Assembly (NCBI RefSeq): GCF_003945595.2
Contig: NW_024104508.1
Span: 372,001-436,000 of the forward strand
Source of the DNA: Pipra filicauda
Taxonomy: Eukaryota; Chordata; Aves; Passeriformes; Pipridae
DNA length: 64,000 bases
Reading direction: 5' to 3'
Under the pieces are notes generated by a model that worked only from the letters and a program-made list of their open reading frames with translations, was not told the DNA's origin and did not search any database. This document shows, piece after piece, positions 1 to 12,725 of this stretch. The first letter of the stretch is position 1. Each line of letters opens with the position of its first letter. A program made the translations under genes and the position numbers.

Positions 1-1627
1 TTTGAAGGCAGAACCAAAGCTCATACTTTCGTAGCACTGGTCAAGGACATGAGGGACTGAACCAGACAGTGTACTTTTCACCTCCATCTCTGGGAACACA
101 GAAATAAGATCTAAAGAGCTAGTGCCCATGGAATATCTATAAAGCAACCAAAGGTGAGACACACTTACAAAACAGGCTTAGTTGACCATGTTCAAGTACT
201 AATGGCAACAAAACTGGTGCAACACAGGCACTGGCTGGCTTGGAGATAGGCTCTCCTGTGTCAAGTCTATGCCCATGCTACACTTTCTCCATAGCTCAGG
301 CAAACCAGACCTGTTAAAGTTCTTCCTTTGCCTACTTCTGTTGAAGCCGCATCTCTGACCATAGCACAGGGTAGACACCACACTTGACATGTGTATTGCA
401 CTGTCAGAAAAACACCATGAAAAAACTGAAAACAATTAGTCTCATCCTGTTAATAGAAATGAAAATGGACCAGCAGCACCCACACACCCCTGCAGCACTG
501 AGGGGAAATTTCTCGGAAACATAAATGCTGGAGGAGACAACCTCACCACTCACACCTGATGTGCCATGGTGGCAGTGGCAGTAGCAGCATTTTCAGCTTT
601 TTGCTACTTCACAGTAGGTTTTTCCCAAAAAGCCTATGTTTTAACAGCAGCCAATCCTGCAGCCTCAGCAGCATTTTGAGAAACTGTGCTACTCAAACTG
701 TTAATCCCATTCACCACTACCACAAGCAGGAAAGCTGTAGCAAGCCAGCAAGTGTACTGTAGAGATAGAGTTAGAAAAGTGCTACCAAACCAGTACACTC
801 TGCCACAAGTTCATTTACTATCCTCAGTTCATCTCCATGACACAGTGCAACAGCCCTTTTAGGTAAACCTCTTTTCCATCCAGCTTCAATTTTCACGTGT
901 TTGATTTCTTCATATCAGCCTAACTACATCATGATGGGTCATGCTAAATGATTTCAGGTTTTTTTTTTGTTCTTGGTTCTGTACATTTTTATATACTTCA
1001 AAACCAGTAAGGTGGTTCTTGTGCCCCATCCTTTCAGCCCCTGTTAGCAAATATAGAAGTCTCTCAAATTTGTGCTTTGAGTCCATACTTCCAGCACCTC
1101 GAGTTTGTTTAGTTCACTTGCTTTCAGAGTGTAAACTTCCAGGCATCAAATGCTATATCTTACCTTACAAAGGAGAATATAGCTCCAGTTGCATTCACTT
1201 CAGAGTTTTTCTATTCTGGGAAACAAAGCAAAACAAACAAAAACAAACAAATGCACCATTTTCCCCAGTTGCCCTTAATTTGACTTCACTATGGTCCACA
1301 TTAACAGAAACAGCAGCTAAACTGTCTTTGAAACTTTATTCACCACAGCCAGAAAAAAAAAAAAAGAAGGAAAAAAAAAAGACTGGTGAAATGCCTTTAA
1401 AACATGCTTTAATCTAGCTGGAATGCCATAAATTGCTTCCAGATGTGCTCCATACAAAAGTCAATCATAGCTATTTATACTGACACTCTGCAGTCCAAAC
1501 AATCTGAATCCAAATGCCATGTCTCTGCTACAATAAAGCTATAAATGTCAGTCTTGTTGAATCTGGAGAGGTGTTGAAGAGTTCATGCTAGTTTGCTTTC
1601 TGGGCTATTTGTTAGCCAGCAATTATT

Positions 1628-1680
1628 AAAAAAAAAAAAAAAAAGAGAGAGAGAAAAGAAAAAAAGGAAAAAAAGAAGAA
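1628..1680 (+). repeat. A-rich / GA-rich low-complexity tract
   Basis: A run of 17 A is followed by a short (GA)n block and then purine-only sequence to about 1680. It may be an expanded poly(A) tail of an old retroposon, but no recognisable element body precedes it and no flanking target-site duplication was found. Confidence 0.85.
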
Positions 1681-1969
1681 ACTTTTAAAATATGTCCTCT
1701 TCTTGCTGAGCTATTCTTAAAGCACACCTGATATCTTCCAATCATGACCTTGAAAGTGCCACAGGTTACAAGTTGAAATTCATTTCATAAGTTAGAAAAA
1801 TGTAGTGCTTAGGCTCTGAGCCAAGAATAACTGAGGGGCTTGGCAAGGCTCCCATGCCCTCCCCTAGAACGAACACACACGTAGTACACCTGGGACTAAA
1901 TGAACTGAGTACAGTAAAATGACACACTGACTGCAATAATACTTCTATTCAAGAATCTTCCAGGGTATT

Positions 1970-1982
1970 GGGGGGGGGGGGG
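1970..1982 (+). repeat. Poly(G) run of 13
   Basis: An uninterrupted run of 13 G between 'ggtatt' and 'aataaa'. Such runs are rare in AT-rich DNA. They are often mis-sized in sequencing, so the exact length is uncertain. Confidence 0.9.
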
Positions 1983-4890
1983 AATAAATTCTTGCTGTAG
2001 GAAAAAAGTTTGGAAACCGTATCCTCATCAGTTGTTTTGCATGCGACACACAGCCATTGGAATCAAAGTAGTCTTCATTTGGGAAGACTGAATAACCAGC
2101 ATTTAGATGAAAAGATGACCTATGGAGTTATCTCATACTGTTTCAGGAAAATATATTATTTTTGTGTAGTCTCCACAGAATTTTCTTGTTGATTTTTATA
2201 GACTTAATTAAGATCTTCCCCTACCCCCACCCCCACTAAAGTGCACCTGCAGTTCAATTTATGTATAAATGTTCAGAGTTTTAATTCTGTTTTTTGTAAG
2301 TGACAAACAACAGGGAATTTTCTTATCATTGCTTGCAGTTTGGGGAATTAAAAACATCTCAGAAAAATCACAACACAAAATGACTTTACTCTTCAGTTCC
2401 CTGCCTTTTTATTTCCCTTGAGGCTTGCCTTCTACTACAAAAATTTCCTCTGCCTTCCCTCAGTTCCTTACCTTTTTCCAAGTCTAGAAGACCATCCCTA
2501 CAATGGAGCTGAAGAACATTCCTCCCTCTCAGGCCAAGCCATAGCATAGACTTTCATTTGTAACCACACAGGTTGAGAAAAAAAGGCAGAAAACGCTCAA
2601 TAAAGTGCATTTAAATTTTGGGTTAAAACCTTCAAAGACGGGAAGCAAATTGTACAAAACACAGTATTTCCAGATTCAAGTTGTATATTTATACAGAAAA
2701 AAATGAAAGACTTTACAAACAAGATTTGTGCTCTCAGTTAAACTTACTGGAAAACTTCAGTTTTTAATAAATCTCTTCAGTGAGAGGTTATATGAATGAC
2801 TACAGAAGCAGCAAACGTAATACCTGTATTTAAGAATGGGGGAGGAATCTATCTAGTCAACTACTGAGATATCAGTCTCGCCCAAACATTAAGCAAGGAT
2901 TTAAAACCTATTTTGAAGGAATGTAATTTCTGTGTAATTGCAGGGGGTTGGAGAAGAGATAAGCAAACGAGCGGCAGAGAAGCTATTCAAGTTAAAAGGC
3001 AATTTTGGCATAAGAACAAATGATTAAGACTTGGCCATGAATACACTAAGAATGGAATTCACAAGCACGTCTGACCATGAGGAGGGTGAGATATATCCCA
3101 GGGATATGAGATGGAGGAAAACCCTTCCACATGGGAGGCTGAGAAATTTGTATGACTTCAGTGTCCTGCAACAGCAGATTGGTGATGCACAAGCTGCCTT
3201 GCACTCCTGCATCAGCCTACCTTGACACATCTCTGTTCCTAGCTCCTATTAGACAGTCAGGTGTTTTCGTCGCATTAGTTCTCCAGATAGAGACATGTAA
3301 CTCTTTCAGGAAAAGCTTGGGGGGCTGCTAAAGCCATAAATAGAGGGCAACAAATTGTTGTTCAGTGATATCTCTCTATTAGTGTATTTCTTCCTTTTCT
3401 TCCACCCAAGCAACGACATTAACCTTCAGAAACCTTCTCCCTCCATAAACTGTACTGCACCTTAATCCATGTTATTTTACATCCTCAGACGACCAAAATT
3501 TATACAGAAGGTTCTCCTCACATTCTACCTCGCTGTAAAGACCTACCACACTGCCTCCAAATTTGCCACACTCTCTTGAAAGCACGCTCACACATTTTTA
3601 ATATTTAAAGACAAATGTACACCCAAAGGAAGTAACTTATTTACTCCGTGTTCATAATCCTTACTGTATTCTTTCCACCAAAGCACAACGTTTTCCCCTC
3701 AACTCTGCACCAAGCTTTCCACTTAGATCCCAGACTTTCTGAATCTAGGACTTAGAGTCTTCTCATGAGGCATCAACCCCTACAGTAAAAGTAAAATAAC
3801 TGTGACAATTATAATAACTGACACTAATCACGATCACTGGCTTTAAACTTGGTGAATCCGTTGTGCTTTTACAGCTGTGCTGTTTCTTCTGAGGCACCAA
3901 TGGTGCTGCCAGCAGCTTAAATGTTAGATTATTAATTCAACCCATCCTTCCCATCCAAGAAAAAGTACCATATCTCCAGATCTGCATAGCTTCTGCATTT
4001 GTGATGGCTGACCCCCAAAAAGAGATAGAAGGAGAACAAAAGTCAGTAAAGTTACCAAAATATACAATCTCTTATAGCTACTGTTTCAAACAAATAGGTT
4101 TAGAGCCAATATAATAATTTCTACCAATATAATCCAATGTTTTATTTGCTTTAGATTTGTCATCCTTTATTGGAAACAATAGGCCTTAAAAAAAAAAAAC
4201 AAATCTCACTTCATGTTTAAAATTATTTACTATAGCTTTAAAAGTAACAAATGAAACACTTGAGTCTCAGATATGTAACCAGTAGGGAGTTGGCTCGATG
4301 AATCAGTTTTTACACCTCTTGCAGTTAAATCAGAGATCCAAATGCAAAATATAGCACTCAGTGGTGAACTTATAACACTCCCTGGAGGAGTGTGTCCATA
4401 AACCATTCACTGGATTACACTCATCCATACAATACTTTATTTTATATATCCAGTCCCCACCAAAAAAAAAAAAAATTAGAAAAGAAAAAAAAAAGAAAAG
4501 CTTAACTAAGGTGAAGTTAAGGTTGCATAAACTGTACATAATTTTTGTCATCATATGTCTAAGTCTCTGCTTTTCTTTTTGAGATTTCATTGGTACAACT
4601 TTCTGGTGTTTTTATCTCAAATGGATTTGTTTCTCCAAATTTGGATCTTGGCCAGGAAAGGGATCCAAAAATCCAAAACCACCCAATGACATATGTGACA
4701 TAGCCACGCATGGCGCAGGAACACTCCTAGGACTTTGGAGTATGCTCAGCAGAGCTAATAACACTTCCAAAAATTGCTGTGCTGACTTTTTTTTGGAATG
4801 ACCTTAATGACAGTTTTTTGGGAGTTTCACATTACACCTCATGTTCTTATGAATCTTCCGGACATTAAGTCTTTTGCAATATATTTCACA

Positions 4891-5350
4891 GTCATGGAAT
4901 CATTAAGGTTGGAAAAGACGTCTAAGATCATCAAGTCCAACTATTGACCCAGCACTGCCATATTTACCACTAAACCATGTCTCTAAGTGCCACATCTACA
5001 AGTCTGTTGAATACCACCAGGCATGGTGCCTCAACTACTACCCTGGGCAGCCTGTTCCAGTGCTCGACAATCCTTTCTGTAAAGAAGTTTTTCCTAATAT
5101 CCAGTCTAAACCTCTCCTGGTACAACTTGAGGCTATTTCCTCTTGTCCTCTTACTTGTTACTTGGGAGAAGAGAGCCTCCACTTGGCTATAACCTCCTTT
5201 CAGGTAGTTGTAGAGATCAATAAGGTCACCCTTGAGCCTTTTCTCCAGGGTAAACATCCACAGCTCCTTCAACTGCTCCTCATAGGACTTATGCTTTAGA
5301 GCCCTCACCAGCTTCGTTGCCCTTCTCTGAACATGGTCCAGCACCTGGAG
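4891..5350 (-). mobile_element. CR1 LINE, 5'-truncated copy with ORF2 C-terminus
   Basis: On the minus strand this is the 3' end of a CR1 non-LTR retrotransposon. The frame is open from about 5350 down to the stop near 4970 and ends the ORF2 (endonuclease/reverse transcriptase) protein. Visible motifs in order are [69 protein letters not shown] and VDVALRDMV, all typical of the segment after the reverse transcriptase domain. The short 3' UTR follows, and its end reads on the plus strand as 'tcatggaatcattaagg', the usual CR1 terminus. Only about 460 bp survive, the normal 5' truncation, so the copy cannot move itself. The uninterrupted frame suggests it is not among the oldest copies. An apparent longer open frame running to 5635 continues into unrelated flanking DNA. 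Confidence 0.94.
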
Positions 5351-5357
5351 CACATAT

Positions 5358-5447
5358 AGAAAAATGTGCACACACTGTGTATGCATACTGACAGGCATGT
5401 ACACATGTGTACACACACATATGCACAAACATACACATACACACTGT
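5358..5447 (+). repeat. CA/TG-rich degenerate microsatellite
   Basis: Alternating purine-pyrimidine sequence rich in 'acac', 'tgtg' and 'atgcac' blocks, with no perfect long array. It lies directly beside the 5' truncation point of the CR1 copy, so the microsatellite may mark the insertion site. Imperfect copies suggest an old, decaying array. Confidence 0.8.
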
Positions 5448-5470
5448 TTGGGGTTAAAACTTGAATGGAT

Positions 5471-5535
5471 AAAGATCAGCGTAGCTTCACTGAATTCAAT
5501 GGAAGCTCCACCAAATGAGAAAATCTGAGGACAAG
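5471..5535 (+). repeat. Degenerate ancient interspersed repeat fragment
   Basis: The segment carries 'agcttcactgaattcaatgg' followed by 'agctccacc' and 'aatctgagg'. The same ordered pattern, with changes, recurs at 12676-12725, 55181-55241 and 58629-58685. The part around 'gcttc...gaagc' is imperfectly palindromic. I recall similar 'cattgacttcaatgg'-type sequences as old repeats shared across amniotes, but cannot name the family safely. Confidence 0.45.
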
Positions 5536-8298
5536 TGACCTGTCTGAATGGCTTACTGACTATTTCAAAGTTCATAGAACATAACAAATGTGAAGATTTC
5601 CAAGGTCCTTCACAATTAAAAAAGAGAAAGCACATGCTTTAATAACAAGAAGAGTGGGTTTTTTGTTCCAGTGAATACCACTCTTCAACCCAGCAAAACA
5701 AATTTGCAATGTCATGCAAATATACTGGATAAACCATGACATTGTAGTGTCAATGCCAAGCTCTTTGCAGGCCAGCTCTTTTACTTCATCTCAATTTGGT
5801 CAATGCTCCCAAGTTTAAGAGCAAAGCACCAATATTTTGCTACAACCAAGGGAATCCGATGTGCAGCTGGGTGGAGATTCTTATTCAAGAGACTCCATAT
5901 CAGCAAAGCCTAATCATATCATGTAGCCTCAGGATGAGAAGCCATACATCTCATTTTTTAACTAGGCAAAGCTTAGAAACTGGCTGCCCTACATAGAGTG
6001 CACCACGATTTGTGCTAATAGATGTCAGATAAAAGACAAGAGTCTCATCCCAGATTAGGGCTGGGCAACCTCTGGACAACCAAAGTTAATGGAGATGCAC
6101 TCTGTGATAGGAAAGGACAAAGCTCAAAAATTAAAGAGAGCCAAAATTTCCATGAGTTGTAATATCCCTCTTTTTTGCTACATGAGTATATCATTCCCTA
6201 AGCAAGAAGACATGGCTTAATCTCCCTGTTCCCATGGTCTTTATCAAACCTTCTTATAAAAAGGAAAGGCCCTATCAAAAGAGAGGAAAATACACAAAAA
6301 TTTACAATTTATCAAAACTTCATAATTGTTTGTGCTATGTTTTCAACCATTTAAGAGGTTTCAACCTAGCATCTGTTGTTCTTTGGGTTTTTGTTGTTTT
6401 TTTTTTTTCTTGTAAGGATTATTTAAAAAGCTTTGTCTTAAGAAAAATAAGTGGCATTAAATACCAAAAACATGAGAAAATGTAGCTCTAATCTGGCAAA
6501 TGGAGTCTGAATAACATTTCTACTTATCATATAGCAATAATTACCAGCGTTTCTATGGGGCAAAACGCCTTCTATTCCCAGTGGGCCCCCAAAGCCCCAG
6601 CCGGCTCAGTTTAACAGGCTGTTTATCCTTGGAGGGGGGATAAGAATGCTTCCTGGGACAGACAACTGCACTGACTATGTAGCACACAGATCCCACTGCC
6701 AGCTTTCATTCCATGTTTCTAATTTTATTAAAATTGTGGAATAAGTGGTTCCTGAGGCTTAATAGAAGTGTTTGATTAGACAGCCTACTGATTAGACTGA
6801 TCATAATTTATTTCTCTTCTGGAATATGACAGTTATCCATATTTCTCCATTTATTGTATATTCTCAGCTATGGTTGCATGGATTTATTACTACTCCAGAA
6901 AAGCTTCCATTGATTCTCCACTAGTTTTGCACCACAGTCTTTTTTTTTAAAAACGCTGTTCTTAAAATGTGCATTAAGTTCTTGAGATTTTTCTTAGTTG
7001 TCCTCTAAAGTGACATTACTGAAAAAACTGTTTCAAACTTTCAAATTTTGAAAACTTGCCATAATACTCACCTCCCCAGTTCAATCCTAAATGGAGTTCC
7101 TCTTCCAGTGGTTCAAGTTCATGAAAAATTTAAATAAACAAAAAACTCACATTCCACTATGGGTTCATTAAACTTTGATCAAGGCACAGGTTGTTTTTCA
7201 CACTGTTATCCAACACTGCACATACAGTTTACTCTCAACCCCCTTGCTTGCAGCCATGAAGATACACACTTAACAACACACTGGATTTGCCACTGAAATA
7301 TCCAGCTATCACAAATCAGTTTCTTGCTGCAATGGGGATGGGAACACTAGCAAGATCAGCTCATCTGCAGCTTTGCCTTCTCCTCCAGCTTTGGCAAAAT
7401 TCAAATAGAGTGGGTCAAGCCAACAGTACCATCAACGTCACATTGATCCATTGCATGACCCTACACCAAGGAAAGATGTGCACTAAGAATATGCAAAAGT
7501 GGCTAACAACTCAAACAGTCAGCTGAAGTAATTATGCCCTCAAGTGTTAGGAAACTGAAAAGCCATTTTGGCTATAAAATACACAGGGAATCTTAATGTT
7601 ACGGTCAGTAAGACAACAGCACACACATTACCTGTCTGCATTTTATCTAGTTCTTCAATGCAGCTTTCTCTGTTCCTGGTGTAAGATTTTCACTAGCCAT
7701 TATTATACACCTGAATGTGAAAGCCAAGACAGAGAATCAAACCCGTTCAAAGACAGCCCCATTAATAAGTTGACAGCACATGCTATAAAATACAACTGTG
7801 GGCCTCTTACGTGAGTCACAAAACAACAACTTTTGCAGCATGCCAGTCAATAAAGAATAACTACCACCCCAAAAAATTAAGAGCGGCTTGGTGAGCAATA
7901 ACAGGTAATGGTTTGTTGACTGTTTATCGGCCAAGCTCCAGAGACCAATCTTCTCCAATTACACAGTTCTCACTCATCGTCCATACTTCAGTGACCACAT
8001 CTCCATGTCAATGTTTTTTTAATTATTTTATCTCCCCTACTCTTCTGCTTTAAAGAGCTATCCTAAGTCTTTGCTTACATCATTCTGCTGAATTTCCATT
8101 ACCATGAAAAAATATCTGCCACTATCAATTTTTTCAGTGTATTTTGTGGTTTGTTATTAGGTTTCTTTAAATCAACTAACAAAATCGTATCGGAGAGTTT
8201 TTCAGTGCAGCCTAAGTAAACACTGGCGTGTGAGTACAATATGCAAGAGAAGTCAGAGGCTGAAATGAGAATACAATTTCCCATGAGAGAGTTCTATG

Positions 8299-8436
8299 TT
8301 CAAGCCGTTTAACTTTAAAACTATTTCAATATTTGAACAAGACACTATTTTATTCCCATTCAAAGTTTAAACACAGATCACTTCGAAATCAATCATAAAT
8401 TCAAACCTCTTTACTTTAGAAACTGTTTCAATATTT
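8299..8436 (+). repeat. Diverged direct repeat, period about 101 bp
   Basis: Two copies of a 36-37 bp segment, 8299-8334 and 8400-8436, both run from 'ttcaa' to 'tttcaatattt' with one gap and several substitutions between them. The sequence between the copies is not clearly duplicated. This could be an old local duplication or chance similarity of AT-rich DNA. Confidence 0.5.
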
Positions 8437-8730
8437 AAAAGCTTTTTTTCCCCTCTCTTTAATGTAACAGCACCTTCAAGGCTGCAGAAGCAGATCTGAC
8501 TTTGAGATCCTTAAGAGCAATGCTATTTTCCTGCCAATACACACAAAAGGCAGTTCTAGGAAAAAGAAAAAACCCACAAAGGCGAGGCTGTGCTCTGCTT
8601 CAGAGTTTAAGAACAAAGTCTGGACAAAGAACACAGTCTTCAGCCCAAGCTAAAGTAAATGAACTTGGTGTGGGTGCTTTTCAGGGTAGAAGACCATAAT
8701 TCCTTGTTACTGCACTGCTTTTGTGCTCAC

Positions 8731-8897
8731 CTGGGTGCAAGAGAAAACCAGACGATCAGTGGGATCCGTGTAGATAAGCGGATCACACTGTACTTGGGTC
8801 CCTCTCCCCGTCCAGCAAAGCGGCGGCTGCCCTGTTGCCTCAGAAGCCTCACAGCCCATCCAACATTGCAGAAATTTACTGCTCTAGCTATGCAACA
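8731..8897 (-). other. Exon-like segment, unidentified
   Basis: Read on the minus strand, an acceptor-like 'attttttcag' is followed by 167 bases open in one frame and then a strong donor, cccag/gtgagc. The other two frames stop within a few codons. The translation is arginine-rich (for example RRFAGRGEGPKYSVIRL) and includes several CpG-containing codons, unlike its AT-rich surroundings. I do not recognise the protein and no partner exon with a compatible phase was found nearby. It could be an exon of an unidentified or non-coding transcript, or a chance pseudo-exon. Confidence 0.2.
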
Positions 8898-11800
8898 CTG
8901 AAAAAATATTTTATCCTGGTCAAATAGCAACATTTCACATGTGTTCTATTTCAACATGATGATCTTAAGAGTTCTTTGGGGGTTTTACATTTGTTTGTTT
9001 TTAAAACTTAAAACTCATTCTTCAGATGGGCAACTTACCACAAAGAGTCACTGATGGAGAGGGAAAACCAGGTGAACTCCTGGACGGTGTCTCTGCCAGC
9101 TCTTTGGCACATGCCACTCTCATTCATCTAATTTCAATGCCAGTTTGTTTCTAAAAATTATCTTTTGTGCCTCTGATCTTTGTGCAAAGTTCTTTTTTAC
9201 AAGGGCAGAGCGTACAGCTCAATGCAAGTGTTACACTACAAAACATTCATATCAAGTAGGAAAGACAAACTGAATGTTCTAAAGCAAACAATCTTATTAA
9301 CCTCAGGGCTGCCCTATCTGGTTACTGGTCAACTACAGTCTTCACAATCAAGTTAAAAGACCCCTTTAAAAAGGATTAAGCAACTGTATTATCAAGAGGT
9401 CACAGAATAAGGGCAAGAATTAGGCTCTATCTTTGTGATATCAATGCACTTAACTACCTATGACTTTGCATGAACCCAGGAAATATTATTTGTCTGTATA
9501 TATAATGTTTTACATGCAATGTGATAAACCCATCTGCATGGGAAGTCATGATGCTGCACTAGCATTGAATGCCACCTTTCCCAGGCAAGGGCAGCTGTTC
9601 ATTCATAACTATCTTTCCTTAACTGAAAAATGAGGGGGTCCTATTTCCAGGAAGCCATAGGTCACTAGCATTAGGCAATAGATGAGCTTTACTTTCACAT
9701 ACCTCCAAACAAACAAACAAAAAAAATCAGTTGCAATCAACATGGCATTAATATGCTGTATTGTAATATTTCACATATAACATGTCACCAAAAACTCAGT
9801 ATTGAGCAGGCAGGAATTTGATGAATCAAGTAGATGAAGCCAAGATGTAGTTATTAGATGCATTACATCTTTAGCACATCATCTGTAAAAATGTCCAGGG
9901 TAAACTAACGCTCCAGGGGAAACCTGACCTTTAAGAGGCTCCCTAATACTACATCTAAATTAATGTCAGTGACAGGCACTTCAATCTAAAATAGCAGGGT
10001 TCTTTCATTCTATCTACACTACCTATTCATCCATTTATTTGTGTGTAAAATGTGTGTGTGCATAAATGGATTTGTGTCATTCTGGCACTGGGGGAGTGGG
10101 TGGGGAATAAAAAGAGCTCATAGATTTTTTGATTTCTATTCTTTACTACTCTCATGCATATTGTTCATTTTGGAAGATTCATTCAGAATCTTTTCAACAC
10201 AAAAAATGTTAGGAAAATTATTCTTTATAGTAACTGAATCTACTTTTCCAAGTAGGTATCAAACTTATAATGCAAAATAAACATGCTTGAATGGATGGAA
10301 CTCTTGCAGCAATCAATAAACCAAGCAATGCTGAATTTATTTTAAAGAGTTGGGCTGGGCTCTGACATGACTGGTGGTCAGGATAAAAATCATAATTGAG
10401 ATCAGTTTTGCCATTTCATAACAAAACACTGAAAATAAATTCAGTAGAAGATGCATTTGTACCTTGGGGGAAAAGAAACAAACAAAGAATACACTGCAAA
10501 ATTCTGATAATAAAATAAGTTCATGGCAGTTAGTCAAATCAGTGCTAACTACGGTGGCCAAACCTTCACTCACTTCTCTTTTACATTCCATTTTGGAGGT
10601 TTTGTAATCATGGGAGGCAAGGTTTTATGATCAAGGGGTGAGGCAACTGCACTCTGATTATCTTCTTCCAGGCTTCCTATGGTGCTCTTCCTCCCTTGCC
10701 AACACCTCAGAGAGGACCAAAACCACCAAGACTTGCAGTCCTTTGTCCCTCCACTCCTCATAGACAACTGTGTAATGTGTTTTTAAGACATTTGTCTTTA
10801 TTCAATAGAAGGTGAAGTTTGTTCCTTGATGCAAAGGATTTACGCCTTGCTCTGAAATGGGGACAATCACATTAGCTAGATGCCAGTGAACTAAAATTGC
10901 TAAGTCCTTTCACATTTTGTTGATCAAGAGCCTTTTTACTGGAACATTTTTCTTTTCATACCTCAGTTCCATAATAAACTATTCTCTAACTGGTCTTTAT
11001 GCAATGAAGAGCTACCTTGCATTTTAGCTATATTATACATGGTTGTATTTTCTTACAAAGACACAATTGATCAGGAGTTACCATAATCCCACACAGAGAA
11101 GCAGTCTTAGAAGCACCGAGTGCATAAAACATTAATGTCAGTAATGCAGACATGACAAGTTTCAACTCTCCTTTCAGCTAAACAATCTGCCTCTTTCATA
11201 CTAACATCACCATTCAGCCCATGGGCTACATAAACATTGTCAAACCTGGTTTCAATATAAAGAGAGCACATTAATGTTCCCACTAATATACATTTCCCAG
11301 TAACCACTCTATTAGATTGCTTAGTTCAAACTGCACGACATATCCCATAACATATCAGACAGTTCAGATTCACAAACTCAGATATTGCAAGTATTAAAAA
11401 AACTTTTTTGTGTGCGTACTCAAGAGCCCTGCTAATACAAAAACTCCCACGAGGCTCTCAAGAAAGTACGCCTGTGTGGAACACAGCTCTTCTCTGTTCA
11501 GTGTGGGTTTTTGGGTTTTTTTTTGCTTTTTTAATTTTGGATGATGGTCTTTCACTTACTTCTTCACATAGTCAAAGTAAAAGGATACAAAAATAAAGAG
11601 ATGTTATTCAGAGCAGATAATCCTTTCTGTAACCTCAGACAGTGCACCCAAGACCAGTGAATCCGGTGATGACTCTTAACTTTTCCCAAAAGCAAGCCAG
11701 TTAAGTGGCTAATAAGTTTAACATACATGATGTTGAAATTCCCTGATTTAGTCTACTACAGACCCTCTCTTATAAAGCAAGACCCTATTCCAGACACATG

Positions 11801-12675
11801 AACTTTGTCTTTTGCCTCATACTTGGTAGCAGCGCAGCAGCAGCAGTCCTAGGGTAAGTGGATATGAGGAGATCCCACACTGCAAAGTAACCTCATGTGA
11901 GCCTCCTTAACAAGCCCATAGTCCCACAAAGCACAGTGCACATACTGTACAAGCAGCGTGCTACAGACAACATTACTGTGGTCTCCCATGTCAGTCTGGG
12001 TTATAGGGTGGTTTAGTATGGGCTGGGGACCTATACGCTAGAAGCTCACACTTCCAATTTTCACATTCAGCAGCTGGAAAGGCAAATATCCTCAGCCAGA
12101 AAGTTCATTAACCTGGAGATTTTCCATGGCCAGGCTTCCTCAGTATTGCAGTAAGATGCAATTTTACATTTGGGTTATGGTATTTTGAAGTACTTAACGT
12201 AGCTGGAAGCCAACAAATACCAGCTAACTTTACCCCTGAGCTTGATAGTGTGTTGTGCAAAATATATCCACTTTGAAATAACATGGCTTTAAAATTGTTC
12301 ATGTTTAACATGGTGAAATTAAACACAGAGTCAGACACGGTAACTTCTACTTTATGGAGTAACACTTAATACCTTAAAGAAGTGAGAAACAGGAAAGAGA
12401 CTTAGGGATTTAGAGAGCAGCAGGGAATTAACATGAAGCCATCTGATGTCTCAGAAGGAAAACACTGAAAGTTGAAAGTGAAATTGAATTAATCCTAGAA
12501 ATATGTAATGCACACCCCCCACTAATCAGACTATGGGGAGCACTCAACGTAGATAAAGGAAGGTCCAGTCAACTTTTAAAAAGAAACAATACCCACTCTG
12601 AAGTCCTCGGACTCTTCCAGGTTCAATAAATTTGACCCAGAATACATAAGTCTGGACTGGCATTGATCTCATAGG

Positions 12676-12725
12676 ACAGATCCTCAAAAGGTGTAAAGCA
12701 GAACAACTCCACCGACTTCAAAAGT
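12676..12725 (+). repeat. Degenerate ancient interspersed repeat fragment
   Basis: The order 'agatcctcaaaaggtgtaaa', then 'aactccaccgacttcaa' follows the same pattern as the fragments at 5471-5535 and 55181-55241. It is strongly diverged, so the boundaries are approximate. Confidence 0.45.

Larger units (their letters stand above)
1..4890. other. Non-coding AT-rich stretch
   Basis: No recognisable gene. The longest open stretch (941-1417, plus strand) is driven by A-rich and T-rich low-complexity sequence and its translation ends in a lysine run, so I do not believe it. A segment at 3024-3230 is open on both strands, but neither translation resembles a known family and no convincing splice signals flank it. 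The stretch contains A-runs near 1351-1380, 1628-1680, 4189-4200 and 4460-4500 and a 13-base G run at 1970-1982. It is most simply read as intron or intergenic DNA. Confidence 0.7.

Noticed and set aside
941..1417. 158-codon open frame on the plus strand
   Set aside because: It runs through T-rich and A-rich low-complexity sequence, ends in a lysine/glutamate run coded by an A/G tract, and resembles no protein family.
3024..3230. Segment open on both strands for about 200 bases
   Set aside because: Neither translation is recognised; overlapping open stretches of this length are expected several times in 64 kb.
5350..5635. N-terminal extension of the CR1 reading frame
   Set aside because: The open frame continues past the CR1 truncation point into a CA-rich microsatellite and unique DNA, so these residues are not part of the element.
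7072..7122. Minus-strand stretch reading HELEPLEEELHLGLNWG before a strong donor gag/gtgagta
   Set aside because: No usable acceptor lies between it and the upstream in-frame stop, so it cannot be an internal exon as read.
9033..9112. Apparent first coding exon on the minus strand (MRVACAKELAETPSRSSP...) with a strong donor gtg/gtaagt
   Set aside because: Joining it to the candidate exon at 8731-8897 gives an immediate stop, and no other partner was found. It is probably chance.
11848..11871. 24-base micro-exon-like segment (cagcgcagcagcagcag...) before gtaagt
   Set aside because: The acceptor is weak and there is no supporting exon on either side. It is more likely a short CAG-rich stretch.
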